A stretch of DNA of 64,000 nucleotides from Azolla caroliniana (GCA_043228905.1 JBHGNT010000001.1:26288001-26352000), one strand, 5' to 3'. Numbered from the stretch's first letter, positions 12,414 through 26,383 are shown. Made by a program: numbers and translations. The notes: generated by a model not told the origin, from the sequence alone.

Positions 12414-14287
12414 GAAACATGATAATAATAGTGTCAGAGTTGAGGACGAGCAGCTGCCAACATTGAGAAAAAAGGTGAATGTTGTCCTGAGTTGGTTTCT
12501 AAGACATACAAACAAAAGGGATGTTTTTAGTCCACGTGGGTATTATGATGGTGATGGCGATGCGGGAAAGAGTCGTATAAAATGATTAGAAGAAGGAAAG
12601 AAGAAATCAGCAAGCTCATTCCATTTGTAAATGAGCTGAAAATACTTGGTTTCGATGCCATTTATGTATGTAATTGAATTCAGCTCCCTTGAAATGTATG
12701 CAGGAATTTACTTTGACATGGATTAGTGGTTTTGGTATTTATCTGATTGTACAAATTAATGACTCTTGGAGGTTGGAATTTCAGAGTCTGCAAAAGTAAT
12801 TGCAGAACTGTAGTTGTAATTCATGGCACCTTACCCCAAATTATCTAGCTCTTGCTCTAGCTTTTCCTCTATTTATATTCTTATGAGCCATTTTATGGAT
12901 TATAATAACAGACACTTGGCCAAAATCGACTCTTGTAATGTGTTGAACTATCTAATTGTCAATATTTTCATGAAGATCCACTCACATGTTCTCATCAATT
13001 TCTTAGTATGCAAGAAAACTATCCCTTGCATTGTAACCTAGCTCACACATTCCGATTCCATCTGGGAATGCCTTCGAATGACGACTCGATTAGAGATCAT
13101 GCATACAAAATTCCTGGGTGAAAGTGCAGGCTGACATGGTCCATCCATTTTGGTAGCCAGCTACCTGCATTTTGTTATGATCCTATAAAACATAGGCATT
13201 GATACTATCATTATCTTGTTCCCAATAATACATTAATCATAAACCCTCGCAATTACTCTAATCAATTCATCAACAATCGAATTACTTGAATTAGATACCT
13301 TGACAATCAGTCATTTGTTCAGTGTGATCAATTCTTTGAATTACGTGTCTGGATAATTAAATGCCCCCAATCCATCATTTATTAAAAGATTACTGTGCTA
13401 TATAGAGTTTAAAATGCTAATTTGTAGTTCACGATTACTTCAATCAAAAGATAAATTAGCTGGATTTTTGTAATAATCAAAATTTCAGTACACACTACTT
13501 AAAAGTAAAAACAACGCTTTAATAAAGTCAAGGGCAACCATCCATTACACTGCCCCCAATCCATTGTTTTTGGCCATCACCATTGGATTAAATCTCTTCA
13601 ATAGGGCAACATTCGAATAAATTTCCAAATTAGGATTACCGAAATCTGCTTCCTGACTGTTTGACCTCACCGTACTTTCTGAGGGTAACATGTGAAGGTC
13701 ACTAAGTCAATAGTATTTTATCGCATATCATTTAACAATACACAACCACTTGTTGCTCTTGAGTCTTAATCATGGTTGACATTCCAGAATGTTCTTACAA
13801 TATTGAATGTGTTGATAGAAAATTTTCGGGAATGTTGCATGCCATTATCCGTCTTGTCTTGCTCTGATGTTGTTGGCATAATACCCCTGCCGGAATAGTC
13901 ATAGAAACATTGCGGTTCGACAGAATATGGTAGCTAGCCTTAAAGACATGTCTAATATGTAATGTAGAGTTCAATGTATAAATAAAGTGAGCCAGTATCC
14001 ACATTTTTCATCTAGTGAACTATCTTATCTCATTGTATGAATATGAATGTAGCCAACAAATCTTCAAAGATTTTATCAATATGTGCATGTGCAAGTTAAG
14101 ATAAACCTGACCAATATATGTATTTGTAAGTTAAGATAAACACTTAGTAACAAATTATATTTCTGTGTGGAAGAATACCTATTACATCATTTATCTCATC
14201 GTTTATTCTCTCGGCTTAGAGAAAGAATTAATCATAAATTGAGTTCTCTATGTTTAGTTTTGACTTGGATGCTTAAGTGTGGTAATT
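12414..14287. other. Intergenic, 3' ends of two convergent genes
   Basis: The first 200 bases are either the 3'UTR of the Polycomb-like gene or additional coding sequence: an open frame runs 12385-12585. The rest is AT-rich with no recognisable gene, and it separates two genes that end toward each other. Confidence 0.5.
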
Positions 14288-16225
14288 TCATTTTGTCGAA
14301 TGCAATTTGGACAACAAAAACAAGCATCCTGAAGACAATAGGATGGAAGCTGAGAAGCAAAGAAGGTCAACTCCTGAATGTACCGGAACCTTCTTGCTTT
14401 TCTCAAACATACCAACTAACAATATCATCACAATAACATGCCCAATCTTGGTCTTCAATTCATCCAATGAATGGATTTCTAACCACTTTGGTCGTTCCTG
14501 CAAATATGAATCACAAATTGATCTAATCAATAGCAAGCAAGAAGTATGTATCCAAGTGACAAAACACATGCTTTGTCATAGTGAGAAACTTAGGCACAAA
14601 AGATTAAATGTTTCGTTGTGAGTTTTTAGGCTAAAATGCGAACATAATTGTTGTGGGTTGTGAAGCAAATGGAAAATATAGAATAAGAAAATGAATATTT
14701 TGTGGTGAGATTTTATTTTTACCCGTAGCCGGAAAAGGCCGAATAGATTTGAGCCGAACACTGTAGTTCTCGAGCTATTCGGAGAGCGTTTGCGACCAGG
14801 TACATCTAAACTATTTACAAAGAGGTCATAGAGTCCCATTCCAAAAATGAGCATCACAGTTCCCATGAGGTAGACATCTGAGTGAGAAACATTCAAACAA
14901 TCAATAACACTGGACATGCATGTATGTATGTCATTAAAAGGCAAGAAGATGACTTACCTACTGCTTCCACAAGCATTAAAATAACATTGCCTGTGCCCAT
15001 GCCATCCCAACTTGTCTGAAAATACTCTACAAAAGATTGGACTACAAATGTGCATCCCTGAAACCAGCCCCAATACATGTTGAGTATTCATATTATAACA
15101 AGACATCGCATGCAAAAATCAGGATGTCAAATGGCATTGCTTTCATACATTATATTATATAAGACATGGGCCACAAACTTATGCTTTACATCACTTGAGA
15201 TTGTGGGTTCAAAGTCTCGAGTAATGGGTTTATGGGTTTCTCGATGATATGGTGCTTGTTAATGGTAAATGCTGTTTATATAATTTTAGTTTGAGATAAT
15301 GTAAAATGAGCTCTCGAAAAAACAATGCTGAAGGAATGGGTGGATTTACAATAACCCACATTGTCACGTCTCCACAAAACAAAGAGTGAGAAGGAATCAA
15401 GCATTTGCCATGAGGATAAAATGGATGTAATATATACACATACAAGTGTCATCATATATATGATATGACACACATGCAGGCACATATAAACACGCATCCG
15501 TTTAGTGTGTGTTTGCACTCACAACATGCATATGCAGCATTATTGAAATATAAGGACCAACCTTTAAGAAGCAAAGCAGGGAGCCGGTAAGGGATCCTAC
15601 CACGGCCATAAGGGTAAGAAATCTACAGTTGAAAATAGCCTAGAAAATTCAAAGGAATCAAACAGCAATTTTGTTAGTCTGTCTACCCACGTTTCAACTA
15701 ATACCACTTTCCATCAGAGAAAGGGGAGGAATATCATGCATGTAAGAGTGAGTGTGAGTGTGTATGTGATGTATGTATATATGTCCATGTCTATGTATGC
15801 ATGCAATTATGTATGTATGTTGTATGTTGTAACTTGTATGTATGTATGTAACTATCAATGTGATGTATGTATATATATGTCCATGTCTATGTATGTATGT
15901 ATGTATGTATGTATGTATGTATGTGCATGTATACCTGCTCAATGACCTCTTCCACATGTTGCACAGAGTACTTGATGGGAGATGAAGAGGAGGAATTATG
16001 AGACAGCTTTTCAATGAATCCATTGTTTTCTATAGGTTGAAATATGAAGGGGGGAGATGTTGATGATGATTGGATGGTGAACATGTGATGTGGCATTGTT
16101 TTACAGACCCGCGGACACATTTTCGTCACATGGTGGACGATATCATGATGACAATGATGGTAAGGGTTTGTAAAATGTGCTTTCTTTTGCTCGAGTGTTA
16201 GCTTTAGAGATGGAGTAGAATACAT
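14288..16225 (-). CDS. UPF0114 family multi-pass membrane protein, probably plastid-targeted
   Basis: Five exons on the minus strand join in perfect phase: 15935-16225, 15562-15639, 14958-15057, 14723-14877 and 14288-14497, giving 277 residues. Exon 1 (97 residues) is Ser/His-rich with few acidic residues, like a transit peptide, and ends VEEVIEQ. The mature part carries the UPF0114/YqhA family pattern: FLTLMAVVGSLTGSLLCFLKG (first membrane segment), DVYLMGTVMLIFGMGLYDLF, ERPKWLEI, DELKTKIGHVIVMILLVGMF and a final helix CFSASILLSSGCLFLLSKL. The family is widespread in bacteria and chloroplasts, and its biochemical function is not established. The splice sites are canonical and no frame is broken. 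The N-terminal start is the first ATG in the frame; plastid targeting is inference. Confidence 0.92.
15738..15932. repeat. (TATG)n microsatellite in intron 1 of the UPF0114 gene
   Basis: Interrupted runs of TATG/GTAT over about 195 bases, ending only a few bases from the exon 1 donor at 15934. It creates spurious open frames on both strands. Confidence 0.9.
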
Positions 16226-19200
16226 GGATACAACAACTTACACCAAAATAGCTCTCTCTAGGTCTAGATGTTTTGGAAAGGAGAAATTATCTCAATCCTT
16301 AATGTCTTTGCAAAGGCCTAGATACCTGCGTGCTTTCAAATCGTTAGCTCTATTGTCTACCAAAATCAAAAGTGGTATTTCTCAATATAACTTGAAAGAT
16401 AGTGATGATGAGGATGTGTTCTTTGAAATATCTGTGTGTGTTTATGTGGGTGAGAGGCTTTGAAATGCTTGGCTCTCCTCTCTTTTAATCAAGAGAGCTC
16501 TCTCTGCATAGGCCTATATATACACACATATGTCTATGTGCTTGTGTTGAATGAAGGCCAATTACATATGCTATTAGATCATAGGAGAATATTCTAACGC
16601 CTTGTCGGCTACGAAGAATGTGAATCATTGGAACCTTCATGATCATCTCATCATAACTTACAAAAAACAATGGTGACATGTGACAGAGACTTTTTCATGC
16701 GACTGCATGAACTGTCATTGCATTCGTCTCTCTTGTGTTGTTCTCAATGGTCCTACAAGGTTTTAAGTTTTGTATTTGCTTTATATTCTTTTTAGATCAT
16801 TTGTTGGTCTATATTGTGCATTTGCATTTTGCTCACCCTATCTCTCTATTGCCTTGTGTATTTCCATTTAAAGTTTATATTTACGTGGTAGGTGCTCAAT
16901 GTTCTTTCTGCTCACACATGACATTGTGTCGTTCCTTTGCATGGCATATGTATTATTCATTGACTGAAATGCTTATTGAGGAAACAAAATTTCAAGCTTA
17001 TGACTCTATTGTTGCCAGCACATTTAAATTAAGCGTGTGAAATGTGCTCGATGTGAACATGTATTCTTTTGAAAAAAAGTCTAAAACTTTTGGAATTATA
17101 ACTTAGAAAAGAACTTCAAATTAGATTTGTTGCTCTAGTTGTACGAGAGATGCTCGCACAATGCTACAATTTTGGGAAACTCCCAAAGCCGCTCATACAA
17201 ATTACTAAAGCATGTTGCATATTTGTCTTAAACAACTTGAAGAAAACCAAACCAAACCAAATATCAAGTCGGGAAAAAGAAAAACGAGTAGGACAACTTA
17301 AAGAAAGTTTGTATGACATTTGCATTTTCAATGATACATTACAAGACCAATGTAGAGGGGCCCAAGTTTTCCCAAAAAATAAATATGCTCTAAAAGTTCT
17401 ATATGGTATTAGAATCTTGGGTTTTGGTCACGAAAATCCTATGATCAAAACTCGAAAGACACCCCTAATGCAAATTGTAAGGGCGTAAGCACATACCCTA
17501 AGGGAAAACTATTACAACTTACAACCATATTATGAGGAAGACCTAGATACTCATGCATGATGAATAAATATGATCATTGACTTTGAAGTAATTGAAAACG
17601 AAATCAATTTACTAAGTTTTACACAATCATGTGGAATTCATATTCAAATAGAGTACCCTATATTCTTGCCCTTTGCCCATTTGGTCTCCCCCTCAACGAG
17701 CTCAATACTAGATATGGTTAAGAGGGCAAAGGCAAAACTTCTTCATTCCCTTCCTTTTCCCTTGATTAAAATATTGAAGTGTGTTCTCAAACTAAGCACC
17801 CAAGTACCATGATATATAGTTATTAAGACGAGCATGTGTGTCTAGTATGCTTTCTTTTCTTGTGTACGAGGTAGGTTATATGTATTATGCACTTTTTGCT
17901 ATTGAAAATGCATACATTGTATATCTTTTTGTTTGCACATATATCATGATTCATCACTATATATAAGGTTTACTAAATTCTCATGGAATTATTTTCTGCC
18001 CTTGGCCTCTCGAAAATACTATTGACGTCAATTTTATAAAAGTCATGGAGCAAAGTGTTGTTCATGCACATGAACTCAAACTCAAGTTATGAAAGAGTTC
18101 CTATTGAGGAAAAACAACAATTGTTAAGTTACCATAATATCCCTACCTTTTAATTATACATGTTATCTCTAATTAAGAAAGTACACCGACATAACAAGAA
18201 TATGCGGCAATTAGATACACATAATAAGCTATAGCATTTAGCGAATGCCATAGTATATGTATGCTTGTATTAAAGAATACTATTTAACAATGAACACTAG
18301 CAAAAAGTCAAGTTATTTTTGTCATAATTACTATGTTAGCGGTAAGTTTGTGTTCTACATGAGACTTGAATCCATGATATCAATGTTGCGAAGACAACCA
18401 TGTTTCTATATAACCCACAAATTTGAGGGTACATAAGCCATATTTTATCGAAATCTCAAGTCTTGTTGTATTTTTAAAACTAGAGACATTTTTGCATTGT
18501 GCTTTTATCGTGCAATGTATTGTTTCAACATCATTCTACATGGAATGTTGTCTTTGATATGTTATTAAGAGCATTTCGAACAGCAAAATAGAGGTCTACA
18601 AAACAAGAAATTCTCCTACCCACTTGTTTTAAATTGGAAAACTCTAGGAGAATTGTGATTTTAAATTGGAAGAGTGAGTGTTCATTGAGTTTCAGTCATT
18701 CGTCTGATCAATTCATACAAGCATGAACATGGCCATAACCATAGAATTGAATTGAATTCTCCACAATTTTAAAGAAGGCATTTATTCAATGTTATTCCCA
18801 TTTTCTCCAATCACAACATTGTTTATAGATGTGATAGGCATACCATCATAAACATCACTACAATCATGGAACCAACTTAACCTTAATAAAGTTGAATAAT
18901 AAGACACTCATTACACAACATTCTAATAAGATGATAATCCTAAAGACACCATTGCCTTGCATATTTTTTTATTGGACAATTCACAACATAATATCATAGA
19001 CAAACCACACAATAGCATAGACAAAATTGCACACACACACAAATCTCACCTAACCCTTTTCCTTCTCATAGTGGGCTCACACTGCCCATCCTTAATATGA
19101 CCCAATTGTCATTGTCTAGTCTTGATTGTAGCTATTGATATCCCCCTCCCCCTAACTCTCATCCCTATCAATGCAATGTCTCCTTAAACTTACACATATT

Positions 19201-19875
19201 TAACTCATGGTTATTGGCTTTAATGTATAATCCAATTAAGAATGCATCTCCAAGTTGGATTACTGTTAATTAAGCTGAATAAGTGGGTAAACTCAATGAC
19301 TGCATAAAAAGGAGAACATTTACACATTTGAATATCAATGTTATGAATTGCCATCTCTACATATCTTTTTCATAACCTCTCGTCTTGGTACCTAGTTGCT
19401 ATAGCCTATTGAGCATGCACCCAAATCTTTACTTATTTGTATCACCCTTCCCTCTTTTTTTTATTCAGCCAAAATCTGTCAATCCAACACCAAGCAACAT
19501 TTTTGTTCTCACTTGTAAGGAATAATCTTGTTATTGGCAATAAGACACTATTCCCCCTGATTTAAGCTAAGCCATCAATCTTTGACCTCAAAAATGGAAG
19601 AAGCACAAATGTTCATAGGAAGACCTTGCAAAAAGTTCCAACCATTGAAATATTTCATAAGGCCGGGATAGTAATGATTGACGGTTCATATAATACAACA
19701 GATTGTGTGATCAGCAACTAAGTTTTATCATGTTTTTCACCATACAAGATACTGAATCCTATCTATAACTTTATCATTTTCAGGTCAATGGGATTTACCA
19801 AGAGACTAGCTTTAGTCGATCACTTGTTTGATACGCCGTCTGTTTTTTCAATGCTAATCTCAACTGAAACATTGC
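16226..19875. other. Intergenic, no gene seen
   Basis: About 3.6 kb of AT-rich DNA. A few open frames of 60-112 codons exist (for example 17150-17488) but show no known motif, have biased composition and lack splice context. No terminal repeats or RNA genes are evident. The 150 bases next to 19876 are likely the 3'UTR of the Fe-SOD gene. Confidence 0.6.
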
Positions 19876-22800
19876 TTATGATGGAGGGATAACTGGGTCA
19901 TAGAAATTCAAAAATACTTTTGCTCGCTCAAGCCGTGCTGCTACCGTCTCCCATGATATAAGCTCATTAAAAAACGTTGAGATATAATCAGGTCGACGAT
20001 TCTGTAATATAGTCTTAGCTTGGTTAAAAGCTTTGCATTAAGCAATGAAGATATACCGTTATTACTTGAGATAATAAAAAATGTTTTTACCTGATAATCA
20101 AGGTAGTATGCATGCTGCGAGAGAAAAATAAAACTAGTTAATAGAGTTTCAAGGATTTACAGGCTTATAGATTGAGGGTTTCAGGATTAGTATTTTTAGG
20201 GTTTAGAGTTTTAGGATTAGGGTTTTTATGGATAAGGATGTTCAAAAACCAAATAATCATATCCTTACCTCCCATACATCGATGGTAAGAAGTGGCTGTT
20301 GCAAAAGATCACACAACAAGAGATGTGGAAAATTAAATAAAAATTAAGCCACACTAATCAATCATTTAACAAGAAGATATAGAGTTTATAGCAGAATTAA
20401 AATGTCAGAATTAATGTCAAGTGATTACGATATGGCCCGGAATAAGAGGACTAAACGCATTTGGAGTCTTCTCAACAACAAGTTTAGCAAACTTAGTATC
20501 ATCAAGTGGATCTGTAGCCTTCGCTGCAAAATAATAAAATGTACTATTAAGGCAACAGGATTGTTAAATTAGAGAACTAAACGCATTTGGAGTCTTCTAA
20601 TTAACTAATTTAGCAAACTTAGTATTAACAAGTGGATCGGAATCCTTTGCTGCAAATTATTAAAATGTACTATTCAGGAAACAGAATTGTTAAATGGATC
20701 TGAAGATTAAACACCAAATAACATTGAACTTCTTCGATATTTGTAGTAGAATATCCCTAACGTTTTTGGATATTTACATGATAGCCCCCCATTAGTTTTC
20801 TAGCATTACCAGAATATACCACCCCCTGTAGAAATCAATCTTGTACTATAGAGGCAGATTCTGGTAATTTTGGAACTTAATGTAGTCTGCTGTTTTTCCC
20901 TAAAAATCCCAAACCCCACTAGACAATTAAATCCCATAAATTACATGTGTCTATATTTTCACAAATTAATAAATCACTTGCCTGAAAGCCATGCCCAACC
21001 AGAACCAAACTGCGTTGCAGCTGCCTGTTTGAACTCTTCAGAAAATGCTTCAAATGATCCAAAATCTCTTTCGATCAACTTAAGTAGTTCTCCCTCTGGT
21101 TTCTTTCCACCATTTGGCTTAATGGATTGCCAAAAGAATTCATGATTCCATGCCTACCAAGGAAACATATCAAAGTATCTCATGATAAGGTTCTATGCTT
21201 GTTTGGATGTATACATGTATATATGAATACATGCATACGTGCATATATGTATGTATATGTCTAACACATTATTTTAGTACAGGCACATAAGTGCTTCACA
21301 CTAGCTTAAGTAAAGGCACAGATTCTAAGAAACAAATAGAACTTGCTATGCATCATGCTGTGGCCTCACAGTAGTTATGTGCAATAGTTAAAAACTTTTG
21401 TTTGACTTTCGTGCCATCTGGTAAATATTCATGTAGTAAAGTTAAATAAATAATCTATGATTTTTCTTTGGGCTAATTAAATCAAGAGAAAAGATCATAA
21501 ATACCACTTGTGTCTGTGGTAGCGTCGATTATATCCCCGGTACTTTCCTTGATAAAAAAATGCTCATCATTAAGTATTCCTAAGTTTTTCTATGGTTGAC
21601 CAGGGATAAAACTATCTATACTAAGAAAATCACAAAGTGCATAACTGAATTTACCCCCATATCCAAGAAGTATGTGTGAAAATTTCCCTTGAATCAATTA
21701 ACATTAATGAAGTAAATTGATTTAGACTAGCCCATTAAGCTCCATTTATGAAATGCCCTTAATAAAGAGTCAAGACCAAGCCACACATAGCACTATCAAA
21801 ATCATTCCTAATAAACCCCCTTACAATGTACGATCCTTCAAGATTTTCTTTTGACAACCCCTGGGCCCTTAGTGAACAAATTTACCGCATTGGTTCAGAC
21901 TTAAAAGCTTCCTAAATTACCATGATAATTCATCAAGGAAAAAATCTGTAACATCGGGCTTACATTTGCCTAATGAAATCCATTTACATTTATGGAGTCA
22001 AATAGACAATAGACAGGCCAAAATGCTCCATTAATGTATAGTGAAGTGTATCACAGATACTACATTTTGGCTATCCATGCATATAGCCTTACATTATTGG
22101 AGTCAAATCAGGCTAGAGTAAGGGGAGAGTGTTTGTGAAATGCCTACATTTCAAGGTAAGTGGATACTTTTGGTTGTTTATGATTGAGAGTAAAAGATTC
22201 ATAGAATTAACAAGAATTTTACTCCTAACATTATGAGAAAAAACAAAATGTCTTCTTAATGTCCACGGGAGACCAATTGCAACCCAAGGAACAGCGCCAA
22301 GGCCCAAGCCCATGACAAGGATCAAACTCAAGTTTTCTCAATTTTATAACTGAGATGCTACAGTGCAAACCATCAACCAAACAGCCATAGAGAAGTGACT
22401 CTGTGGATATTCAGCATTATTGTAGTAGGGACAGCAAGGATTTTTGTATTGTCTTGTTATTTTAATATAAACTCTACTTTGACAAAAAAGGAGAGAGGGA
22501 GAGGCTCTTGTTTCTGGATTTGTGAAATAATTATGATTATATGCATTTCGTATTTCTGATTTTCTGGGTTGTACTACTGCAAAAGGTGCTATAAGACAAG
22601 CTCTTAGCAGACTGCAGACTAGATGTTAGAAAACGAGAACCAATCATCAGAGGAAGAATAATATACTAATTGTCTAATGTAGGCCAAAACCAATCTGTGA
22701 GATAAATAGTACTTACAGATATGAGTGAACACAGGTTATTTAGGGTTGATTCACTGTGCTTTTGAAGCTCAAGCAAGCCTCAGTCAAAGTGACACAGGGT

Positions 22801-25800
22801 CGCCATCATCATATGTTGAATGGCTGTGCACTCTGCCAAGAGTGTGGTATATGGGAAAGACGATATATTTTAACGTCCCTAGAAACCAGAAACATGACTT
22901 ATGAAACCCAAAAAGAATAGTACAAGACAGCCTCATCTGATTGTAACGAGGCCTTAGGCACGAGCAGCTGATGTATTTTCATAATATTACTCCTAATCTT
23001 GACCCAAAAGAGGTAATGAAGCTGATCTAGCGACGGTAGTGAGTTTATTTCACATGCCTTTTGATCCAAACGAAGTATTGCTCATCAATTTTCTATCCCA
23101 ATTCTCGACAACAAAATGGGCTGGCTGAAAGGACGAATAGGAAACTCCAAGAATTGGCTAAAATATGTCTCAATCTAATCTTCCTCTCATCTTTTGGGGT
23201 TGAAGCTGTGCACATAGCTGTATTTATCATCAACCCTTGACCTAAGTTGGTCATTGAAATGACTTCTGAAGAGGCGTTTACAGCTCACAAACCCTCAGTT
23301 TCTCACCTTAGTAGGTTTGGATCTGATGCACATGTTCATCTTTCAGATGCTACATAAACTATGTTTGAGCCCAAGAGAAATAAATGCAAATTTCTTGGCT
23401 ATAGCAGATATTCTAACTTACAACCATGGGATCCTCAAACTAAATTCCTTGTCATTTTCAGAGATGTTCATTTTTTAGAGTCACACTCTTCACAACTCAA
23501 GAATTATTCTCCAATTTTTCATGGAGATTCCAGCTCCTTCCTCTACTTATCTGTCCCACCTATATCCTCCCTCCTATTTTAACTATTGAAAGCTCGTCCT
23601 CTAAGCCAACTTCCCCTATTAAACCCTCATCTCCTACTATTCATGAACCTATCCTTCAAATTCATCTTCCAAATGACTACGATAAACCCTTTATGATTCA
23701 CATTTTTCAGATGTTGATCTTCATCAACAAGAAGCCATCTCATCTACACTGCTCACAAGAGTTCATTAATCCCAATAACCTTACTATATAATGCATTTAT
23801 GCATATAAGGATTTCTTCAGCCTGTAAACCTTACCTTGCTAGCCTGAAATCTCAAATCCAGGAGGCTGCTCCACATAAACTTATTCCATTAGGTCGCCAT
23901 TGAGGCAAACTTGACATTCATTTAGAATAGACTCCAATTGCAGTGGGAAACAAGTTGTCAGCTTTCTTCAGTCTGTAAGTCTTATTTTGCTGGCCTGCAA
24001 TCTCAAAACCAGGAAGCTTTTCGACATAAACTTCTTTCATTAAGTGGCCATTCAACAATGCAGACTTAACATTCATTTGGAATAAACTCAATGATTTGAA
24101 AACGACATTTGAAATGATAGATTCTTCAACGTTATTTCTTGGGCATGAAAGTCTATCAATCATATGGCAGAATATTTCTGGCCAACACAGATATCTTCAA
24201 CAACTTCTTGAACCTAAGCATGACTGATTGCAAGCCCCTTTCTTGTCCCATGGATCCACAATCCAAGCTTTCTCGAGAAGAAAATTCTCCCATTTTTTGA
24301 AGATAGTACAACATAGAGAAGGCTGATTGGGTCCCTTATTCATCTTACCTACACAAGACCTGATATTTCCAACAATGTTAGCGTTCTTATTCAGTTTTTA
24401 AATGCTCCATGTCAAGTTTATTGCCAAGCAGCCATTTATTTCCTTCGGTACTTAGTAGGCCTAGCTGACTATGGCCTTTCATTCAGATGAGGCATAAAGT
24501 CAATTAATTATAAGGATGTTGATTGGGCAGGAGATGTAGACACAAGACAGCCTACATCTACATCTAGCTATTGCTTTCTACTTGGCTCGGGTTTGATTTC
24601 TTGGAGGTTCAAGAAACAACATTTGGTTTCCACTTCGTCTATGAATCTGAATAGCTTGCCTCTTTGGATACATATCCACTCTTATGGCTAATACAAATCT
24701 TTGACCATCTTGGAATTCCACAAGCCAATCCTATTCGAATTCTTGCAGATAGCCAAAGTACCCATGCATTAGCACATATTTCGTCTTCCCATGGTAGGAC
24801 TAAACGTGTTGAATTTCACTTCCATTTTTTTCATGAGCTTGCCACTACTTAGATCATCAGATTGAACTATTGTCCACTCGAGAAAATGTGGCGCTCCTTA
24901 CCTAGCCACTTCTTAGGGACACTATTGATCAGCTCCTTACTCATCTCAATGGAGGATCTGAGAGAAGGTGCAGGAGGGTAACAGCCCCTGAACTAATCTC
25001 TCCCTTCTATACACACACACTCTCTCTCTACACGTTTCTCTCTCTAGATTCACTTTATTCCAACATTTACTTCATCTCACTTTCTGGATCTACTACTATT
25101 TTATTATAGCATTTACTACATTGTTTTCTTCTCTCTACTACTTAAATCATTATGGTACTAAGCATATTTTATCCCCTTTCATAAATGCATTGTTACAAAT
25201 CCCACTCTCATTTTTGTATTTGAAGACTTTGAGCATCACTAACAACTACAAATCCTCCTGCCACTAGCCTCTTCAGCATCTTACTACAGTTCGTAATAAA
25301 TTTGTCACATTTGTCGCACAATCGACTATTAGCATGCTATTCAATCATACCTGGCCAGCATTGTTGAAGTATGCAGTAGGATTTCCATTGTTGTAGCCAT
25401 ACTTGACTACTTCATCCAGTGTCTTTCCTTCTAGATGTGTTCCTGCGATCTGTTTGTTCAGGTTATCCACATATGCTCTATGATGCTTCCCCCAATGGAA
25501 TTCTAGAGTCTTCTTGCTCATATGAGGCTCTAAGGCATCCTGCAAAAGAGGATGGATTTTATATTTAGTTTCAAACTAAACAAATGCCATATGTGCGAAA
25601 GAGAATAATATTCCTTGACAGGGATTCAAAGAAAGCAATTCACCAGTAAAATAAACGATCAGTTGATAAAGCTTCCAACAAACATTTGAAAAGAGAATTC
25701 TCTAAGGAGGTTCAAGAATGAATTTTCATATGTAAAAGAAATATCTTTGGAGATAGAGTTTCATGAAAGTATTTCTCGAAAGAAAGATTTATCGATAGAT

Positions 25801-26383
25801 CTTTAAGAACAGCATTTCCATGTCTCAAAGAAATATATCTTGATCAGAAACTATTTTTATGAGCATTGCATTTTGATACAATAAAAGAAATACTTGATTT
25901 GCGTAGAACTTCCAGAAAGCATTTCCGAAGGCAAAAGTAATAACTGTTCATAGAGTTTCAGGAGAGAATTTTCATATGCACCAAAGAAAATAAGATTTTC
26001 TTAGAAATTGAGGAAATACAGAGGATCCTCATAATAATGCCTATGATATAGCTTCACTTGTTACTATTTATGGTTGAACATAACACAGAGAGAGAGAGAG
26101 ACGGAGAAGAAAGAAAAGTGGCATTACCATGTCGAAAGCCAAAGGTTTGAGATAGAATTCCATTACAATGCTTCTGTGCATCCTGGATGACTTCTTTTTC
26201 TGGAGAAAAGAAAAGGAAAAAAGGGAGTAAAGGAAAAGCATGTTCAATTTGGCTAAGCTTACCAGAGGAATAAGGAGATGAGAGACAAGAGCGGAGAATC
26301 CTTACTTGACATGACGAAGAAGAAGAAGAAGGGAATTGAAATGGAAGGGAGAAAGATTGAAGAAGGGAGTGCTGCAAAGCCAT
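19876..26383 (-). CDS. FSD: Iron superoxide dismutase, chloroplastic
   Basis: The enzyme dismutates superoxide to H2O2 and O2 in the chloroplast. Eight exons join in phase to 260 residues: 26306-26383, 26128-26199, 25351-25539, 20982-21153, 20429-20523, 20269-20295, 20091-20114 and 19876-20001. Exon 1 is a Ser-rich transit peptide ([11 protein letters not shown]). The mature chain shows [20 protein letters not shown] (first Fe-ligand His), AWNHEFFW (second), GSGWAWL, then TIDVWEHAYYLDY, which supplies the Asp and third His ligands. The exon 4 donor at 20980-20981 is GC, not GT. Intron 3 is 4.2 kb and holds an antisense copia relic; intron 4 holds a decayed copy of exon 5. The frame is open upstream to an ATG at 26557, but 26383 gives the better transit peptide. 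I can tell Fe-SOD from Mn-SOD, but not FSD2 from FSD3. Confidence 0.95.
20571..20695 (-). pseudogene. Decayed tandem copy of Fe-SOD exon 5
   Basis: The stretch repeats 20445-20569 at a 126-bp period, covering exon 5, its acceptor and about 45 bases of intron. On the minus strand it still reads [16 protein letters not shown], but a TAG follows where exon 5 has GTTGAG. It therefore cannot be a usable alternative exon as it stands. It sits upstream of the intact exon in transcription order. Confidence 0.88.
23060..24960 (+). mobile_element. Degenerate Ty1/copia relic in Fe-SOD intron 3, antisense to the host gene
   Basis: Plus-strand fragments of copia pol are legible through many stops and frameshifts. 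They are integrase ([20 protein letters not shown], then [13 protein letters not shown] and [15 protein letters not shown] at 23100-23580) and the end of RT plus RNase H ([14 protein letters not shown], then [17 protein letters not shown] at 24450-24850). At 23820-24165 an RT piece ([20 protein letters not shown]) lies in reverse orientation and is itself partly duplicated in tandem. No LTRs are recognised. This is an old, rearranged copy. Confidence 0.82.

Noticed and set aside
17150-17488. 112-codon open frame in the 16-20 kb gap
   Set aside because: No recognised motif, Lys/Gln-biased, and AT-rich flanks without splice or promoter features. I could not support it as a gene.
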